A stretch of DNA of 64,000 nt from Maratus speciosus (GCA_963932465.1 OZ010790.1:352495087-352559086), one strand, 5' to 3'. Counted from the stretch's first letter, positions 49,038-60,174 are shown. Numbers and translations: made by a program. The notes: generated from the sequence alone by a model not told the origin.

Positions 49038-49823
49038 ATGATTATTTTTTGGATAGTTAATAAATTAGCATGGAGCTTTAAATTGCAATTTAATGCTGTT
49101 AAGTACTGTTAACCCCATTGATGTCTCATTCACGGCAACTCTAAACTCATACTCAGGAAAGGGATACTCTCCAACCCTCGGAGATCTGTAACTACACTAT
49201 ATGGCCAAAGGTGACCGATCAATTGCGATTTTAGACGTTTTGTTAAATATCTAGAAAAATACATGAGGAATTAACCTGAAGCTGCAGGTGTGTTAACAGT
49301 ATAGTATAGGTCATATATTTCCGCGAAGATTTTTTCCTGAAACCCCATAGGGGGCCGTCAACAAATTGAAAAAGAACGAATATCTTTTGGATACCCCTTT
49401 AAAAACTAATGTAGCGAAAGCGTAAAAAAAAAAAAAAACAAGATTATTAATAAGTGCCTTATTGTAATGTACTGTGTTTATTTTTATGAGGATAGCATAT
49501 ATACTCGTAGAGAAATTAAGGTTTTTATAAAAAACAGCCCCAAATTTCGCCAAGTTTTTCGCTTATAATTTGCAGAGTTCTTAATGTAAAAAAAAGTTCT
49601 TTTCAGAAAATAAGACAAACAATAATGTACACAACACTTTGCAATCAGAAATAAAAAATAGTAAAAATTGGATGAAAAATAAGCAGGTTTACTAAAAAAT
49701 TATTAACTGCGTATGCGCGAATACAATCAAAATATAATGTGCATAATGTATTAGCTATGTATATGCTGGGCAACATATAACAATAATATGTTCCCGCACC
49801 AATGTTGGTTAAAGCCCATTAAG

Positions 49824-50195
49824 CGCCAAGTCTCCCATTTTGGGAACCTTTGTTAAGATTTTTTTTCTCCACAAGTAATTAAGACACATACATTTTATAT
49901 TACTTTTATTGAATATTGAAGTACTTAGCATGGTTGGAATTTTTTTCAAAAAGTTTGTAATTTAAATTCTATTTTTAAAAATTTTTCAAATTTAAGGAAA
50001 ATTGACTATATTTACTTCATAAGAAAAAAAATCACTAAAAATAATTAATTCGACGGCGAAAGTTTCGAAACATTGAATATGAAAAAAAAAATAGTTATTT
50101 TTTTAAAATCATAACAAACATAGATCAAGAAAAATAATTTAAAAGGGTTTTACAGTTGTTTATTTAGAAAGGTCCCAAAATGGGAGACTTGGCCC
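49824..50195 (+). promoter_or_regulatory. piggyBac left-end subterminal inverted repeats
   Basis: CGCCAAGTCTCCCATTTTGG near 49824 and its inverse CCCAAAATGGGAGACTTGGC near 50173 flank an AT-rich 5' region. A third copy near 52570 lies inside the right end. TCCCATTTTGGGA within the word is itself a palindrome. The number and placement suggest recognition sites for the transposase. Confidence 0.6.
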
Positions 50196-50493
50196 TTTCT
50201 GACTAGCAAAATAAAGTCCTCACCCCTTTTCCATGAATACATCTGTTGACCTCTCTGCTGTTTATTCTTTACTGTTGAAGGTCAGGCTCTTTTGTTATTG
50301 AACATAGTAACCCCTCTTTTGTTGCTGAAGTCCAGGTGTTTTTATCAAAACAGTTGATTCTATTCATAACGTTCTGGAGAATGTTCTAGATAAACGTGTG
50401 ATAAATTCTTGGTCAGCAGTCTAAGCTAGGCGCTCAGTAAGCAAGGTTCATTTTCAATAGAGAAATTTCTGTACTTTTATTTAAAGTGTAAAA

Positions 50494-52275
50494 ATGGCGT
50501 CTAAGTTTTTAACTGTGCAGGAAGCCTTAGACTATATGGAAACATTAGATTCGGACGAATTCTCAGAAGATGAGTGTACAATCACTTGTTTGCCACCAAA
50601 TCCTGATCAGATAACTGATGAGGAAAATTTTAATGAAAATTATTTAGATGAAGTAGAACCAGTGGATGTATGCGGAGAAGTCGAACTTAATTTAAAACGT
50701 CGTGAAACACTAGATATTTCAAAGAAGAAAGTAACATATAAAAAGAGGAAGAGGTGTCCAGAAGAAAATTATTTTTCAAGTGATGAAGATGACTGCAACA
50801 AAAGTCAAAACCAACAAACAGAGTCCAAAAAATTGACAAAACGGAAAAAAAAGGTTAAAATAAATAAAGCTATTAGGACAAAGAAGGAGAAAGAGCCAAA
50901 AACGAAACCATATGTTTGGAAAAAAGTCGATAAATTAGATCCAATTAAGTCTGAAAAATCACCAATTTTAGAAGAGATCCATCCTGAGTTAGCAAGTAAA
51001 ACTCCTTATGAATTATTCAAAATGTATTTTGATTCTGATATCATGAATCTTATTTTAGAAGAAACTTCAAGGTATGCTACGCAAAACAATAATTATACCT
51101 TTTCATTATCTGAAAAGTTATTGGAAGTATTTCTCGGAATTCTGTTGTTTAGCGGATATCATTCCTTGCCTCAAGAAGATTTATATTGGAGCAATTCAGA
51201 AGATTGTAATCTGCCTTTCATACAAAATGCCATGAGTAGACAGAGATTTAGAGATATAAAGAAGTATCTCCATTTATGTGATAATAATTCTATTGAGGGC
51301 TCTGACAAGTTGGCCAAAGTTAGATGTTTTATAGAGTTGTTTGGAAAAAAACTGCAGCAATTCGGAACATTTTCTGAATCTTTAAGTATTGATGAGGAAA
51401 TGATCCCTTATACAGGCAGACATTCTACCAAAATGTATATGCGTGGAAAACCAATAAAATTTGGTTACAAATTATGGATTCTTGCTTCTTCTCAAGGTTA
51501 TCCATTCAATTTACAAGTTTATGTGGGAAAAGAAACAGCAGCCGAAGACAAAACTCCCCTTGGAACAAGAGTTGTCTTGGATCTAATAGAATGTGTAGAA
51601 AACTGTAGAAAACACAAAGTGTATGTTGACAATTTTTTCAACTCTCTGCCATTGCTTGAAGAAATGCGAAGAAGGGAATTCCGTCTAACTGGAACGGTGA
51701 GAGAGAACCGACTGCAGAACTGTCCTTTACAAGATAGTAAAGTTTTGGTAAAAAAAGAAAGAAGGACATTTGACTACATTATAACAAAGGATTTAAGTGT
51801 AGTAAAATGGAAAGACAATAAAGTTGTATGCTTAGCATCGAATTTTGAATGTATGGAGCCTATGGGGCAAGCAAAGCGTTGGTGCCGAAAATCTAAAAAG
51901 AAGATTGATTTGCCTCAACCAGGAATAGTTGGATCTTACAATAAAAATATGGGCGGCGTAGATCTTCTTGATCGATTTTTGAGTAGTTACCGACCCAGAA
52001 TAAAGGGTAAGAAATGGTGGTGGCCATTTTTCACCAACACACTGAACATGGCTGTGGTAGCGGCTTGGAGATTCCATCGTGAGATGAATGGACAAATGTC
52101 TCAGTTAACATTTTTACGAGACATTGTGATGGGTTTGATGAAATCAGACAGACTGCAATCGTTGCCAATACCTCAACTTGGACCACACACACCAGTGAAC
52201 TGTAACATACGCTTTGATGGTGTAAATCATTTTATCACACAGGCAGGAAAGCAATCAAAATGTAAACTTTGTTAA
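50494..52275 (+). CDS. piggyBac transposase, C-terminal domain truncated by stop
   Basis: 593 residues, begun by ATG at 50494 (AAAATGGCG context). The N-terminal third is acidic, then lysine-rich, a likely nuclear-targeting and disordered region (KKRKRC, KRKKKVK). The catalytic core carries the piggyBac acidic residues: D300 in SIDEEMIPYTGRH, D379 in VYVDNFFNSLP, and D490 and D493 in NMGGVDLLDRF, followed by KKWWWPFFTNTLNMA. It would excise at TTAA without footprint. The frame ends at TAA (52273-52275) just after KCKLC. The same frame continues beyond with further cysteines and a histidine (to about 52354), so the C-terminal cysteine-rich DNA-binding domain is cut by one premature stop. Otherwise it is free of breaks, so a fairly recent arrival. 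Confidence 0.9.
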   Translation: MASKFLTVQEALDYMETLDSDEFSEDECTITCLPPNPDQITDEENFNENYLDEVEPVDVCGEVELNLKRRETLDISKKKVTYKKRKRCPEENYFSSDEDDCNKSQNQQTESKKLTKRKKKVKINKAIRTKKEKEPKTKPYVWKKVDKLDPIKSEKSPILEEIHPELASKTPYELFKMYFDSDIMNLILEETSRYATQNNNYTFSLSEKLLEVFLGILLFSGYHSLPQEDLYWSNSEDCNLPFIQNAMSRQRFRDIKKYLHLCDNNSIEGSDKLAKVRCFIELFGKKLQQFGTFSESLSIDEEMIPYTGRHSTKMYMRGKPIKFGYKLWILASSQGYPFNLQVYVGKETAAEDKTPLGTRVVLDLIECVENCRKHKVYVDNFFNSLPLLEEMRRREFRLTGTVRENRLQNCPLQDSKVLVKKERRTFDYIITKDLSVVKWKDNKVVCLASNFECMEPMGQAKRWCRKSKKKIDLPQPGIVGSYNKNMGGVDLLDRFLSSYRPRIKGKKWWWPFFTNTLNMAVVAAWRFHREMNGQMSQLTFLRDIVMGLMKSDRLQSLPIPQLGPHTPVNCNIRFDGVNHFITQAGKQSKCKLC

Positions 52276-52729
52276 AAGAATACTCGTCTGTGGTGCGAGA
52301 AATGTAAGGTAATGCTCCACAAAAATTGCCTAATACCGTTTCATACAAAAATGTAAAAGAAAAAAGATATTAAAAAGGTAAGAACATTTACGAGTTCTTC
52401 ATTTTATGGCTTGAATATATTTAATATGCAATTAAGGTATTGATAATTAACTTTATTTACCATATACAAATAAATTTGGGGATTTATAACTCGATTTCGA
52501 AATATTTTAAAACTAAACATTCAACTCTAAACATTGTGGTGGAGGTTTCTATTTTATCCCCATTAGGCGCCAAGTCTCCCATTTTGGGACTATATCATAT
52601 CTTCTAACCAAATAAAGATTTTTTTAAAATTTAAACTGCATATGATTAGAGACGTATATTAAACCTAAAAAAATATATAAATTATAATTTTTGGGATGCG
52701 GTTCATATAGCGGCGTTTAATGGGTTAAG

Positions 52730-53120
52730 TCAAAATACAGTTGCGTAATTTGTTATTTCTGTTTGTACAAATTATTTTTTTATAAAACATAATTATGAGT
52801 GTAAAATTATAATAATATTATTTTCGAGTAAAATAGGAGTGTAAGTTCATACAAAAATTATTAAGTTGATTTTAAATATTATATATATATTTTAAAAAAA
52901 TTGTTGTATTGTAAAATGAATGTATAATGTTGAATATAGTTCGGATCTCAGATAACAACAATAGCCAGACGCCATGGTGTCGTTTTATGACAAGCCAGTG
53001 GAAAGTGGTGTATAATTAGAAATCGTAAAATAATAAAAATGTTGGAATAAATTTATGGCCTTAATAAAAGTGTTGGAATAAATTTATGGCTTTTCAGACC
53101 ACCCAAACTTTAAGGCATAT
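52730..53120. other. AT-rich sequence without recognised features
   Basis: GTTGGAATAAATTTATGGCC is nearly duplicated at 53042 and 53071 (29 bp apart). Nothing else seen. Confidence 0.4.
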
Positions 53121-53124
53121 AATA

Positions 53125-53610
53125 ATATTAAAGTATATGTAAGGGGCCATTTGCAGACTGTGAGCTAATAGGTCTATCTAAGGATAATGCAAAATCTTCT
53201 CACATCCAATAAGGGAGGACTAGACAAATAGTTCCACCCACTGCCAAGAGTGGTGTGCCAGAAGAAAAAGGTTTGAAAAAGGGAGTCTGAAAAAAGATGT
53301 GGAAGACGCAGGAGCTAACCTGAAAGCCCATGCAATGAATCCAGAGAGACCTAGTAATGCCCAGGCGAGATGGACATATCGGAGTGAGCCTAAGCAAGCC
53401 TAATTGATGATGTCTTCCTGGTGTTGAAAATAAATGGATTGTTCTACTGCGGTCCGTAGCTATGCATCCCGCCATCCCGATTTCGCCGCTCTGATAAGAA
53501 GATAAATCCGGAGGAGGTTTGGAGATGATCCTTAGCATCGCGACAGCTCTGAATTTGATGAATAAAGGCCACCATCCCGTATATGATTCAAGGTATTCCA
53601 TTAATCTTTT
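53125..53610. other. GC-richer island of unknown origin
   Basis: This block stands out from its AT-rich surroundings. A minus-strand open frame of 133 codons (53200-53601) crosses most of it, and the plus strand also has patches of plausible protein (for example HAMNPERPSNAQARWTYRSE). I do not recognise either reading. It may be a fragment of a retroelement or of a captured gene. No repeat ends found. Confidence 0.35.
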
Positions 53611-53959
53611 TCTTTACCACTTTAAATTATATGAGAAATTATAAATATCCTTTTATGATATTTTATGGTAGAGAGCAATTTGAGATCCAACAAAATCAAT
53701 AATTAAATATAATTAAGGTATTTTAAAAATGAAAGAGAATTATTTTTTTTTTTGCAAAAAGAAAAATATATAATAATAAGAGTAAATGAAAACATTGTCT
53801 TTTTTTTTTAAAAGATTAAATAGACATGTAATAATGAGCAGCAAACAAAAGTGCTGCTTTCCTTTTTTTGAATTAATATTATGTGTTTCTGTATATAGTT
53901 GTGTTCAATGTAAATAAAATATTTAATCAAGTTTTAAAAAGTTTTTGTAATTATTTAAT

Positions 53960-54360
53960 TGATAAATGTTTAAGGTGTGTCAACTTATTTTTACAGCTTA
54001 AATTTTAGTTTAATTCATAAGTGGAAGAGATCGTCTAAATAATTCCCAACGCAAACTCTTAATTTTATTCGTAATTAATTAAATTTAATAATTACAGTTT
54101 TACGCGGATTATAATTTAATCTTATTAATTATTCGCGTTGCTCTTCTACTAGAATTACGTAATTACGATCACTTATGTTATTTGAATTTATCTAAGGTAT
54201 ATAAAATTATATACCGATTTACTATGAGGTTGCTTGGATGATTTGGACCAATTAACAATTTTGGGTGTAAATTAAATAGGAAATAAACAAGTGTAATTAT
54301 CTGTCCAGCATCCCCTCATTAAGTAAAATGGGGCCGTGACCAGGAACGTTCATCTGAGGT
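53960..54360 (+). promoter_or_regulatory. Possible 5' LTR and primer-binding site of the gypsy element
   Basis: Upstream of gag are a TATA-like GGTATATAAAATTATATACC near 54196, an AATAAA-type signal near 54283, and TGGGGCCGTGACCAGGAACG at about 54329-54348. The last resembles the TGGCGACCGTGACA-style primer-binding region of some Ty3/gypsy elements. No second copy of this region occurs after the integrase, so the LTR cannot be confirmed. An AAT microsatellite lies at about 54367-54396. Confidence 0.3.
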
Positions 54361-54399
54361 CATTAGAAATAATAATAATAATAATAATAATAATAAAGG

Positions 54400-55229
54400 A
54401 AAATAAATTTAAGTATTATTTTAATGTCACAATTTTAAAGATATTGTAGGTACGTAAATTTAATTGATTAAAATTTCATTAAAATTAATTTTATTATTGT
54501 AACAATAATGACCCACATATAATAATTTAAATAAATAAAATGAATAATATATGTTAGTAATAAAAAAAAAGAAATGAAAAAAATAATTCTGGGATTTATA
54601 ATAGGTAAATTTAGGAATTACAAATTTTTTTTTCTCTCTTTTCTTTTTTGGTTGGATCTCAGTTACCATTGAGAAATAATGGCATTCACATCACGGATGA
54701 CACATTTGTAAAAATAATTTTTTTTATATACTGTATAAATAATAATAATAAGAATAATGAGTAAAATTTTATAATATGACTGGTATAAAAATGATTGAAA
54801 TATCAATAGATCATGATTTTTGAAATTGTATCAAGGTGATACAAAAGAAAATTTATGAGTCGTACTACGAAGTAGTGGTACAATATTTATATATATAAAA
54901 AATAAGATTGTTGTTTCTGTAGAAAAAGACAGATATTTTTTCTGTTAAATGAAATTATTGTGTTTTTATATATACGTGTACTATAAATATTTTAGGGGTA
55001 TTTATGTGTGTAAAAGAATAATCTACAAAACAACTTCATCTCCTAAGAAATATTTTTAAATTTTAGTGCTGTTGTTTTTATGTATTTATGCAATTTAGAA
55101 TATTTTCATACATATGTTGTAATATAGAGAAAATAGTATAAGATACAAAATATTCTTTTAAGAGGTATAGGATCTATTTTGAATTGATATTTTGAATAAG
55201 TATACATTGATTACTAATATTTGTTAAAA
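54400..55229 (+). other. Untranslated leader region upstream of gag
   Basis: AT-rich with no open frame of note. If the LTR assignment is right, this is the retrotransposon leader. Confidence 0.3.
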
Positions 55230-55934
55230 ATGACTCAGACGCTGGATATAGATACACGTATTAAGTTAGTGTCACCATTTGACAATAAAAAGAACAAAAA
55301 CATTATATTTTTCTTAGATGAATTTGATAATATTTTTAATTCGAAAGATATACAGGAAGAAACTAAATTATTATTTTTAAAGGCTAAAATTACTGGGGAC
55401 GCAAAACATATTTTAAGTAAACAGATTGAAAAATATAATGAGACCAATTATAATTTATTTAAAAATAATTTGGTGGAGTTATTTGGTACAAAACTAAGCT
55501 TCCTTAATGCTCAGAGCAATTTCCTAAATTTAAAACAGGCCGCAAGTCAAACGATAGAGGGTTTCATTTTGGAGTTTAAAAAGGGTGTAAAATCTTATAT
55601 CGAAAGTGCAGGCGAAAATGTGGATAATAAGGAAGAGAATTTTATCGAAATCTTAAAAATGTCGAAATTTCTAAATGCAATTAGACCGGATATTGCACTA
55701 GATGTTCGTAAAAACGCGCTCAGGTCATTCAAGGAGGCATGCGAGTTAGCAAAACTTATGGAAAGTGCATATAATGAATCAAAGTTTGAGGAAATTAACG
55801 CAATAAATAAAGAAAACAAAGATCTTTATGAGAACATTATAGAATCAAATAAGCAAAACAAAGAGCTAATCGAGAAATTAAAAGGGGAGATTGAAAAACT
55901 AAAAAAATCAAAGAAAAAAAAACCATGCAATTAA
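55230..55934 (+). CDS. Ty3/gypsy Gag-like protein without zinc knuckle
   Basis: 234 residues from ATG at 55230. The central part (FLDEFDNIF, TGDAKHILSKQIEKYNETNY, LKQAASQTIEGFILEFKKGV) resembles the capsid region of Ty3/gypsy Gag, which forms the RNA-packaging particle. The last ~50 residues are a lysine/glutamate-rich coiled coil (KENKDLYENIIESNKQNKEL) ending in KKSKKKKPCN. There is no CCHC zinc knuckle, although Gag usually ends with one; such a knuckle is found instead at the integrase C-terminus. The frame changes at an A-run (about 55912-55922) into the next reading frame, which could be programmed or a lesion. Confidence 0.75.
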   Translation: MTQTLDIDTRIKLVSPFDNKKNKNIIFFLDEFDNIFNSKDIQEETKLLFLKAKITGDAKHILSKQIEKYNETNYNLFKNNLVELFGTKLSFLNAQSNFLNLKQAASQTIEGFILEFKKGVKSYIESAGENVDNKEENFIEILKMSKFLNAIRPDIALDVRKNALRSFKEACELAKLMESAYNESKFEEINAINKENKDLYENIIESNKQNKELIEKLKGEIEKLKKSKKKKPCN

Positions 55935-55947
55935 AGATGATAGTAAT

Positions 55948-56418
55948 TTGCGAAATATGAAACTCTTTAATAAACACAACAATTATAAGGGTCCCCATTT
56001 CATTAACAATTTTCATTATAATGATTATGAACGATATTATAATGATTACTACAATTCGTTTAATTACCCGACGCATTATGGGATATATGATTATTCACAA
56101 CCTAACTGGAATTCGGGAAATAGGGATTTTGGATATATTTCTGAGAAGTATGATCAAAATTGTTATCAATTTGAAAAGCGCAAAAAGAAAAAAAAATGGG
56201 CAAAGAAAACAGCGAAATCGGATCAAGATTCGGGATTTTCAGAGACGGAAATCGATAAAATAAATAAAACAATCGCAAATATAACAAATGCAGACAAAGA
56301 TAGTCTGCCAATTATATCACTAAATATACAGGGCGTCGAAATACAAGCTTTGTTGGATACCGGAGCCGCCGTTTCCCTTTTATCACCTTCTTTATTAAAA
56401 AAAAAATTAAAGATATAA
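55948..56418 (+). pseudogene. gypsy spacer and protease, first half
   Basis: Begins with a tyrosine/asparagine-rich stretch (NDYERYYNDYYNSFNYPTHY) and a basic patch (EKRKKKKKWAKKTAK). It reaches the retroviral-type aspartic protease active site ALLDTGAAVSLL with the catalytic Asp at 56356. The frame is open upstream of the first ATG, back into the end of gag, so translation probably enters by frameshift. It stops at 56416 shortly after an A-run (56397-56406); the rest of the protease continues in another frame, so the protease is split. Confidence 0.75.
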
Positions 56419-57338
56419 ACGTCAAAATCAAATATTCGGGCAATCAGATCCAAATTAAAACTTTAACGAATTCAAAGATTTTTTTTAAACAATGTGTAAA
56501 ATTAACTTTTCGATTAAAAGGTATATTCACAACAGGCACATTTTATGTCACTAATGATGATTTTGATAGGCAGAACCAAATGTTATTAGGGTACGATTAT
56601 CTCAAAGAAAATCATATGATTTTGGATTTATGCAATAAAACCTTAAAATTTAAAAATCAACAAATTAACTTAAACGTTGCAAGTGAAGTAAATAATTATG
56701 AAGTGAATAACATTACGCCATGTAATTCAGGGGAACATTCAAATAAAATTATGTTTGCCATTACTAAAAATAGAATTTTTCTCCAACCTGAAGAATTGAA
56801 AATCGTAAAATTAAAATGCCCAGAGGATATAAATATGTCAGATGTGATTATTTTTGACCCCATTCAAGAAAATAGTAAATTTTCATGCGAGACTTCGTTA
56901 CACGAAGTTCAAAAAAATAATAACATAAATATTATAATAAAGAATAAACTGTTAGAAAAGTTAATTATTCAGAAAGGAACTAAAATGGGGGAAATTATAA
57001 AGAACTTTGAGTGCAAGCAAGATGACTCAACTGATAATATAGAGAAAGGGACATTTTTTGAAATAAATAATTTAAATATAGAAGATGTAAGAAAATTGCG
57101 AGAAGCAGGAATTAAAGAGACGGATTTCGATTTAAGCCATTTATCAGAGGAAGTACAACAAAAATTTTGAGAAATTTTAATGGGCAATGTTCATGCATTT
57201 TCAAAAAGTTATCAAACATTGGGGCAATCAGCGTTTGTCGCACCAAGTTTTCTATTGAATCATGAAATCCCGGTTCAAGCTAAGCCATATAAATTGCCTC
57301 AGGCAGTAAGATAATATGCGAAACGGGAAACTGAACAA
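56406..57338 (+). pseudogene. gypsy protease second half and linker to RT
   Basis: In the frame that picks up after the A-run the sequence runs through TTGTFYVTNDDFDRQNQ and MLLGYDYLKENHMILDL, the conserved second half of the protease fold (LLGxDxL). The linker includes LREAGIKETDFDLSHLSEE. It is interrupted by TGA at 57168 and TAA near 57312. Between those stops, APSFLLNHEIPVQAKPYKLP is the usual lead-in to the reverse transcriptase. Two in-frame stops make this copy non-functional as it stands. Confidence 0.75.
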
Positions 57339-59003
57339 TTGTTACAGGCTAAAATTATAGAGAAGACTGACTCCGAGTATGCTTTTCCAGTTATTTTCGT
57401 TAGAAAGAAAAATCCGAGTAATAACCCGAATGCAGAACCCAAGTTTAGAATGGCAACGGACCTAAGACTATTGAACCAAATTTTACAACCATACACTTAT
57501 CCGATGCCGGACGTAAAAGACTTATTACAAAAAATAAGCGGTAAGAAATACTATACTGTGCTAGACTTACATAGTGCATTTTTTCAAATCAATTTAAAAC
57601 CAGAAGATTGTAGAAAATTAGCTTTTATTACGGAATTTGGCAAACATATGCCGCTTCGTTTAGCTTTTGGCACACGAAATTCTAGCGCAATTTTTGCAGA
57701 AGTAATTGATAAAATTCTGGGACATTTTGATAAAAGCAAAGTATCATACTACATTGATGATGTGTTGATATCTGCAAACACAATAGCAGAGATGATGAAA
57801 GCCTTAGAAGAAGTTTTACAGGTATTAATAAATCATAACATGACAATCGAACCTTCAAAAATGCAAATTTGCAAACCAGAAATAGAATTCCTAGGATTTA
57901 GGGTGAATCAAATGGGATATTCTCCATCACAAAACAATATAGAAAAAGTGAAAAATTTAGTCAGACCAAAATCGAAAAAGGGGGTCAGATCTTTATTGGG
58001 TTTAGCGAATTATTTTCGGACACTAATACCCAACTATTCAGACAAAGTTAACCCTTTAGTAGAACTGACTAAAGATAAAGTTAAATTCAAGTGGAGTACA
58101 GAAGCAGAAAAAGCTTTTCTGATAATTCAGGAAGAAATTGTACAAAAACCAACACTCAGACCCCCCGATTTTAACAAGGAATTTTTCTTATTCACGGATG
58201 GGTGCAAAGTTGCAATTTCAGGTGTTTTAGCTCAAGAAAAGGATGGTCATTTGCTACCTGTTGAATTTTTCGGGAGAAAACTTAGAGAACTGGAGAAAAA
58301 TTATCCGAGTATTAAATTTGAATTATTAGCAGTGCATGAAGCAATTATGCATTTTAAATATATGCTTTCGGGTAGAAGGTTTACTGTGTTAACTGATTCG
58401 AAAGCACTAACTCAGCATTTACATTTACAAGATAAATCGGAAATCATAAACACATGGGTAGCAGATTTACAAGACTTTAATTTCGACTTCGAATTCGTCG
58501 AAGGAATTAACAATCCAGCAGACTATTTGAGCAGGAATTTAGATAATCTTACAACAGACAGAGAACTCCAAAATAATTTGTTTGCAAGTAACATAGCACT
58601 TACAGACGAAAATATTAAATCGGAGCAATACGCAGACGAAAAATTAAAAATTTTTATAAATAAAATCGAAAAAGACAAAAATAATAGAAGCACGAAGAGA
58701 TTTACTTTAAATCAAAATAAATTATTAATTTTAAAACCTGGTTCAGATAAAAAAGAGCTTTTAATTACCCCGGATTCATTAAAAATTGCAGCCATAGAAG
58801 AAGCTCATAAAGCGCATTTCGGATTTCAAAAAACTTATGATAATGTGAAAACAAGGCTTTTTTGGCACGGAATGTACAAAGATATTAAACAGTATTGTGC
58901 AAATTGTGTGCAGTGCCTCACATCTAAACAACACACGACAATAAAAGTCCCTGTTAAAAAAAATGGTGAAAGATCACGAAGTCGGTACAGTCCTGCATGC
59001 TGA
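57339..59003 (+). pseudogene. gypsy reverse transcriptase, RNase H and integrase zinc domain
   Basis: The reverse transcriptase has AFPVIFVRKKN, RMATDLRLLNQ, FFQINLKPED and the catalytic YIDD (57750-57761). It is followed by FLGFRVNQMGYSPS and the tether KFKWSTEAEKAF. RNase H carries LFTDGCKVAISGVLAQ (Asp at 58197), YPSIKFELLAVHEAI (Glu), TVLTDSKAL (Asp) and NNPADYLSRN (Asp). The integrase HHCC domain includes HKAHFGFQKTYDN and CANCVQC. The reading then breaks at an A-run (about 58955-58962) and ends in a false tail RSRSRYSPAC. It would copy retrotransposon RNA to DNA. The frame has no start codon of its own and is preceded by a stop, so it is part of a broken Pol. Confidence 0.9.
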
Positions 59004-60174
59004 CGTCATTGGACCTTTAAACCTCACATTAAGGAAAAACAGATACATTTTAATTATAATTGATTCGACATCGAGATTCATGGAAGCTGTTCCCCTACGA
59101 AACGTAGAGTCACAGACTATATTAAATGTACTAAATAAGTATTTTGCAAATTATGGGATTTGTAAAGAAATTATCTTTGATAACGCAAAATATTTAAGAA
59201 GCGAAATTATGAAAGAATATTTGGAATCTTTAAACATACAAAGGAAATTTGTGAGTGTATACCGTGCGCAAGGAAATGGACTTTGTGAAGTTACCAATAA
59301 AATATTAAAAACATCAATTGTAGCTATGTCGAAACGCACTACGGAATGGGACATAAGACTGGATTTTTTTAAACTAGCGTATAATTCCTCGAAACACCGC
59401 GCTACGGGATATAGTCCCTCACTGCTATTTTTCGCAAGGGAAATAAAAAATCCCTTCACAACCCATATTCCTTCCGAAGAAATATATACCCACTCTTATG
59501 TTAAAAGCAGAATACAGCATATGAAGGAAATCAAAATTCAATCCCTTGCAAACCAGGAGAAAATAATTCAAGAATATATAGATGAAGAGGCATACGAAAA
59601 AGTAAAGGATTTAAATTTGGGTCAAACAGTATATTTAAAATGTATTGGAAAACCAGGCGCATTAGAGCCAAAATTTCAAGGACCCTATGAAGTTACTAAA
59701 AAGTTTAGAAACTTTAATTATTTATTACAATATGTTCCAGATAAATCAATAGAGCCGATCAAACGACATATGGATCAATTGTACGCTCCGAAATATGCAA
59801 CAGGTCATACAGAGGCAGAAATTACGAATTTACAGGGGTCTCAGAAAAAAATTAAGGGTGATAAAAATTACAAAAATAAATGTGGCATTTGTCAGAGAAA
59901 ATCGCACTCAACTGAAAATTGTTGGGTTGAATTAAATAAAAATACGAGTCAAAAAGGTGACAAAGTTACTAAAAAGCATTATAAAACAAAAAATAAATAT
60001 TCTGAGAATGCAGACCCAGATTTAAATGATCAAAAAGACCACCATAATACAAATAGGTCGTTATATGGTTATACACCATATACAAACTTATACGGGGATG
60101 TTATACAAGATCATTACCTTTTCCCCCCTCCCCAGTATTATCCATGGGATATGAATTCGGTCGCAGACGATTAG
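58963..60174 (+). pseudogene. gypsy integrase catalytic domain with C-terminal zinc knuckle
   Basis: The continuation of Pol after the A-run carries the D,D-35-E triad: Asp in HADVIGPL (59002), Asp in IIFDNAKYL (59179) and Glu in GNGLCEVTNK (59287), 36 codons after the second Asp. A GPY/F-type module follows (GALEPKFQGPYEVTKKF). Near the end CGICQRKSHSTENC (59881-59922) is a canonical CX2CX4HX4C zinc knuckle, followed by a basic and then Tyr/Pro-rich tail. A CCHC knuckle normally belongs to Gag. The stop codon TAG lies inside the first unit of the downstream tandem array, so the natural C-terminus may be replaced. Confidence 0.85.

Larger units (their letters stand above)
49809..52728 (+). 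mobile_element. piggyBac-family transposon, ~2.9 kb, nearly intact
   Basis: TTAA at 49809-49812 and at 52725-52728 bracket the element, matching the piggyBac target. The left terminal repeat reads CCCATTAAGCGCC (after AG) and the right, on the minus strand, CCCATTAAACGCCGC. The extra AG between TTAA and CCC on the left is a small anomaly. Subterminal copies of GCCAAGTCTCCCATTTTGGG lie at about 49826 and 52570, with an inverted copy at about 50172-50192; they are likely transposase-binding sites. One long transposase frame fills the interior. Confidence 0.85.

Noticed and set aside
51832..52095. Minus-strand open frame within the piggyBac gene
   Set aside because: A shadow of the real transposase frame on the other strand.
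53200..53601. 133-codon protein as a host gene
   Set aside because: No recognisable domain, no intron or promoter evidence, and the opposite strand looks equally protein-like. Kept only as an unknown island.
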